64,000 bases of DNA, taken from Viola odorata (taxonomy: Eukaryota; Streptophyta; Magnoliopsida; Malpighiales; Violaceae). This document shows positions 59,692 to 64,000 of this stretch, piece by piece (the first letter of the stretch is position 1; each line of letters opens with the position of its first letter). The stretch covers positions 13,531,893 to 13,595,892 of the forward strand of contig OY829545.1 in NCBI GenBank assembly GCA_963691705.1, given 5' to 3'. The notes under the pieces are model-generated. The model was not told the origin of the DNA. It did no database searches and saw only the letters and a program-made list of their open reading frames with translations. Position numbers and translations under genes: made by a program.

Positions 59692-60906
59692 ATTAATATT
59701 TAAAACATTTGGATAAAAAGAAGAGGTAGTTTCCGTACCGGCCGATAAGATATATGTTTGGTTAGAAAAGGTTCGGTCGCTCAGCAGCAGCAGCTGCGAC
59801 TCATGCGCTTGTTCGTTTATTTAATCTGTATGGGTCGGATAAACACACAATAATTGATGAGTTCACTTATTTATTCGTGTGGGTGACGTTCAATAATTCA
59901 GTGCCAATAGTTCTTTTTCAATTTACAATTCAGTGTCTCTGAGATTAAAAACAAAAGACATATTAAAGAACCTAATCTCATTCCTTAAGCAATAGTATCC
60001 TAATGGCCATGAATTGAAAGCAGTAGTAGGTGTATACCGTTTATCTTGTATTAAAAACAAAAGTAAGACACAGCAAGGACGGGTGGTAACCAAAAAAAAT
60101 CTTAGGATACGACAACATTTTTCTTTTGAGAAGCTTGGACGTGATGAATTGATAAAAAAAGAAGAGTGAAAACTTTAAAGTTGTTGTATGAAACTTAAAA
60201 TTTCAGGAGCTAAATATAATGAAATAAATACAATTTGATTCTTGACGTTTGGACCCTTAATATATTTTAATTCTTATCTTTAGAATTTTCTTCTAAAAGC
60301 CTAACGACGTACTAAAAAAAAGTCAAAAACCAAAAAATTTCAAAAAAAATGTGGAAAATTCCGAAAAATGGAGATTAAATAGGAAAAAGTAAGAAAATTA
60401 TATAAAAATAAAGAGTTTGAAAAAATTCAAAAATTTGGAGAATGAATTCTCTCTAATTAAGAATATTTATTAATAATTAAAAAAATTAAAAAATAGGAGA
60501 AAATACATAAAACAAAAAATTAGGTTGAGATTCCTTTTTTTTTTAAAGGAAGGTTGAGATTCTTTTAATATTAATAATGTTGAAAATCTTTGAGTTTTTA
60601 TAATCTTTTGAATTTTATTCAAAAAATGGAGATTTAATAACAAAAAATTTATGGGTAAAATATTCTAAGAAAAAAATTCGATCTTCAGTCCTTTGAATTT
60701 TGATATTTTTTCATTACCATTGTCTAAATTATATATATATATATATACATATTTTATTTTTGTGTTATATATTTTTACTCTCCTATTTATTAGATTTTTT
60801 TATAACTTTTTACTTTCTCGTATTTTTCTGATTTTTTTATTAATGAAAAATATTGAGAAAAAAAATCATTCTCCACTTTTCTGAATTTTTATATATATAT
60901 TTAATA
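59692..60906. other. AT-rich intergenic DNA
   Basis: Very AT-rich, with a TA microsatellite at 60728-60747. No coding region or RNA was recognised. Confidence 0.4.
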
Positions 60907-61033
60907 CTCCCTCTGTTTTCAATTAATTGACTTTCTGAAACAGTAACATTCAGTAAAGCAAACACCAAAAAATCAAGTAAAGTATACAGTAACATTCAGT
61001 AGGAAAATGACAGTTAATTGAAAACGGAAGGAG
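60907..61033. mobile_element. Stowaway-type MITE
   Basis: Flanked by TA (60905-60906 and 61034-61035). It begins CTCCCTCTGTTTTCAATTAA and ends TTAATTGAAAACGGAAGGAG. The same CTCCCTCTGTTT terminus occurs on the element at 1469-1710. An internal direct repeat ACAGTAACATTCAGTA occurs twice. Confidence 0.72.
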
Positions 61034-61035
61034 TA

Positions 61036-63512
61036 ATATTTTAATATAAAATAATTACTATTTTATGTACCGTTAGAGTTTCGAACGAAAACTTTAACAA
61101 GATAAACTATTTGATATATTTTGATGTCATAGACTACAATTTAGGAGCCCAAACAACTAAAGTGTAAGATCCCTATATCTCTGAGATCCTAGAATATATT
61201 AGATAACCAATCTATGAACAGATAAATTATCTGATAGAAAATTATTCTAGTAGAACCTGAGTTTTCTGGTTTTAACTCTGAGTATATAATTGTTTTAAAA
61301 TTTATAAGAGTACTTTAAAATCTTTCGGCATCCTACTTGATAAAACCTCAAATAATCGACGTTGAATATGCTAAGTACTAAATTACACTACTCAATAGTT
61401 TTCAGAACTTTTTGTTTAGGGCCAGCCGCCCTTTGGACAAACTTGCAGCCATTGTAGTTTTTGTCTTGCACAATCGTCGTATCACCGCATATTCTACAAA
61501 TATCTTATTACGTGTACCTTTTTGGTTAGTGGCTCTCGTTTGGAGGCCTACCGATCTGACCCCTACAATGTCTAATAACTCAGACTTTAGGTGCAAAGGC
61601 CTAAATTTCAAGAACTTTTGTTGGCAGCGATGAGCAATATACCCCTTAAAGGTACTTGACTCATTCACACTCCTCAATTCGACGGTAACAGTCGACCCGT
61701 CGGTAACTTACCTTTTCGATGGGACCTCTCCTTATCATTTAACTTTTTTTTTTTTTAGTATAGTGTAAACAAGCACCATAACATTCCCAAATGTGTTGTG
61801 GAAGAGACAGAAATGTTAAGAAAATTGGTAAACAAAGAAAACAAAAAGAAAACGTGTATTACAACTACCACAACAAGGTTGTACACTGTTCCTTTGTATT
61901 GTTCTGCTCTGTCCTGTTCTACAAGTCCGTGCAGTATCATTATACGTCATGAAGCCATACTTTAAAAAAGGCCAAGTAAGAAACCACTAAAGGTGCCCTC
62001 GCTGCAAATCATCACTATCCACTATGGCAACGAGACGTTTTAAACGCAAAATGTTATTAGTTTAGGTCGATGCCATCGCGTCGCCACATGGTCCTAGAGT
62101 TTGCACCCTATACTATATACTAAAAATCAGTATACGAAAAATAATACACACCACAACACCTAAAAGTGCACATCCAAACAATGTCTTGCCACCGGCCCGA
62201 ACCAATTAAACCAGGACAGCCAAGCTGACAAAGACACTAACAACAAGTGCTGTCCATTAGACAGCCAAAAAAAAATAGCAAGTGGAACTCCCTATAAAGA
62301 TGATAAGAAAATAAACAAAAGAGAGGCCGAACGGTATTTTCAGTACGTAAAGTGACATGGAACAATCCCATCTCACATAGATGTTATCACATGTGGTCTC
62401 TACTCTCCACTGGAGACAAAAGGGAGAGAAAAAGTTGTGGCATGGTATTCGGTTTATCAGGTAGGAGCAGAACAACAGGCCAGATCAAATAAAATAAAAC
62501 AAAAAAGATACTGGCAATTGGCAAATAATAATCAAAACCATACAATTCACCTGAAAAAAATGGCTCTTCAAAAGCAACAGCACCTCACATGAATGGGCCA
62601 AACGTCTCCTTGCCAAGAGTTCTGCACATGTCCTGAGCTTATGGCCAATAGGATGCACAAGGGGTGTTAAGCATCTATTCCAAACTCTACTTTTAGCACA
62701 GGGGGTTATTAAAAGTGCTGTTCGGCGTTTACGCCGAACAAGCCAAGCATAAAAAAGGCAGAGTTCCTATAAGTGGAGCATTCCAAGCAAATAGTGCAAA
62801 CTTTTTATTCTTCCCGCAAGTAGTGCTCAATCTAATTCATATCCATAAAAGTACTGCCTTCCTCCTTCCTTTCTTTCTGTCTGAGCACAGTTCTGCATTG
62901 CAGTTCACTGAAAGGGAAGAACAGAACTAGTTCCACGATGATAGAGGCCGACAAAAGCTAGCCTTTCCGATATTTTACTACAGAAGCTCATAAAGAACCA
63001 CATCCATCATAATTACTTACTGACTTTTCCTGTCTGAGTCTATACTTCCAGCAGGAGGATAACAACTCTCAAAGATATTAAGAGAAAAAATAAACTAGTT
63101 TAAGGAGTCTGGTACTCTACCTGATCAAGGAACTCCGTAATACATTACTTATCACATAGTTTAATCACCTTCATTTAGTAAGTAAACACGAAGGGAAGGC
63201 ACCCCACTGTTTCAAATTCTTCAGAATGCACAATTACTCAGCAGAACTTTAACAGGCCACTAAGAAAACAACCCCTGCATTAAGGCTTACAGCGAACATG
63301 CTTTCTAATGCTTGGGCACAATGTCGTGTGGCATAAGCTCGGTGGAGTAGTGTAGCCATTCTATCAAGTTGCAAGTGTTGATTAGATATCCATTTTGGCC
63401 TAGCATATCATTGTTGCAAGGGATCCAAAAAAGAAAATTCAGCAGCAAGTAACACAGAATAAAGTGTAGATTGAGAGATGAGCAGAAGGATCAATACCAT
63501 CAAGCATGCCTC
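61036..63512. other. Intergenic DNA and probable 3' UTR of a minus-strand gene
   Basis: No protein gene could be supported. An open frame at 61402-61677 (minus) has no recognisable domain. The right part (about 62800-63512) probably holds the 3' UTR of the gene ending at 63513. A perfect 9-bp stem palindrome lies at 62718-62739. Confidence 0.35.
62718..62739. repeat. Perfect inverted repeat with 4-nt loop
   Basis: TGTTCGGCG and CGCCGAACA, nine perfectly paired bases, are separated by TTTA. It is GC-rich in an AT-rich setting. Function unknown. Confidence 0.55.
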
Positions 63513-64000
63513 TCAGGTCATCTTGGCAGCTTGCTTGTAGCCACTAGCAACCTTACCTAGCCTATAAACACTACATGCCACAGAAGCCAATGGCAATAGC
63601 AACACAAAACTGACTAGTGTTACCAGCATTAGCACAATGTCCACAATTCTTATTTCCCACACATAAGAACATGCAATTTGCAGCGTTTATACATAAAGAT
63701 TATGCAAATTCTGGCATCCAAAGCCACCCGAACTGTCTCCCATTTGTAAACAATTTTCCTCATCTTAACATTGCAGAATCTCTCCTAACCTACCACCGCC
63801 AGTTGCCATAGTAAATTGATGTAAACAAACTCAGAGATTAAAGTTTAACTGGAAGAATAAACCAGAGACACTACTAAGACTTTTACATTATCAGACCTCC
63901 ATAAACCTACTATTGTCCATCTTCCTTATATGTTTGGGCAGAGAGGTAGGGAGAAGTCTTAAATTAAGTTACCTCCAGCAATAAGTAGGTTTTAGTGGAG
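63513..64000 (-). CDS. C-terminal exons of an unrecognised membrane protein (partial)
   Basis: The last exon, 63648-63513, is preceded by an acceptor (AATAAG) and reads IVDIVLMLVTLVSFVLLLPL then ASVACSVYRLGKVASGYKQA and AKMT before TGA. This is one long hydrophobic membrane segment followed by a short basic tail. A likely penultimate exon ends at 63973 (GGAG|GTAACT) and reads PLKPTYCW in a compatible phase, joining as WRIVDIVL. The gene continues beyond the window, so length and family are unknown. I do not recognise it. Its neighbours give no clue to function. The call rests on reading-frame continuity, splice sites and a plausible transmembrane pattern, not on similarity. Confidence 0.42.

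Noticed and set aside
61402..61677. 91-codon open frame on the minus strand
   Set aside because: No recognisable domain, neighbouring exon or promoter. The plus strand is also open over the same stretch.

Overview
The window is nuclear DNA of a eudicot plant. The genes are split by GT-AG introns, intergenic DNA is AT-rich, plant transposon families are present, and one stretch is a nuclear copy of plastid DNA (ycf1 and trnN-GUU). Protein similarity is closest to Arabidopsis-type eudicot families as I remember them. The sequence does not let me name the species.

Layout, left to right. 1-1.75 kb: a long-TIR Mutator-like element and a Stowaway-type MITE. 2.0-6.8 kb (+): magnesium/proton exchanger MHX, with a 13-codon upstream ORF in its leader. 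7.4-9.5 kb (-): photolyase-like PHR2. 11.4-13.6 kb (+): a putative SAM-dependent methyltransferase. 14-16.4 kb: a hAT-like element that has captured the 5' part of an NF-YC gene. 17.2-22.7 kb (-): gamma-tubulin complex protein 4. 23.3-27.9 kb (-): U3 processome protein UTP14. 28.46-30.44 kb: plastid DNA insertion. 30.5-33.4 kb (-): broken PIF/Harbinger transposon. 33.6-36.5 kb: a large TIR element holding a retroelement-like remnant. 37.57-37.65 kb (-): a MIR164 hairpin. 40.4-47.1 kb (-): poly(ADP-ribose) polymerase PARP2. 48.3-49.3 kb (+): Mediator subunit MED9. 49.75-52.7 kb (-): U1 snRNP protein U1A. 53-55.7 kb: two hAT-type elements, one with a perfect 8-bp target duplication. 58.06-58.33 kb (+): LEA5/SAG21-like protein. 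59-61 kb: two small MITEs. 63.5-64 kb (-): last exons of an unrecognised membrane protein.

Gene order echoes two Arabidopsis segments as I recall them: U1A-PHR2-MHX on chromosome 2 (At2g47580-47600) and SAG21-PARP2-UTP14 on chromosome 4 (At4g02380-02400). Here both sets sit in one 60-kb block, so the window probably preserves an older gene order that was later split between duplicated blocks. The genes are not a pathway. They are mostly housekeeping (ribosome biogenesis, splicing, transcription, microtubule nucleation) plus ion transport, light/DNA-repair-related and stress genes. Three upstream regions (UTP14, MED9, U1A) carry TGGGCC site II-type motifs.

Exon boundaries were read by eye from GT/AG sites, reading-frame continuity and family similarity. 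For every multi-exon gene listed, the summed coding length is a multiple of three. Transcript ends and UTRs are not resolved. I saw no clearly undescribed system. The most informative non-genic signals are the MIR164 hairpin, the gene-capturing hAT-like element, and the decayed plastid insertion abutting a truncated transposase.
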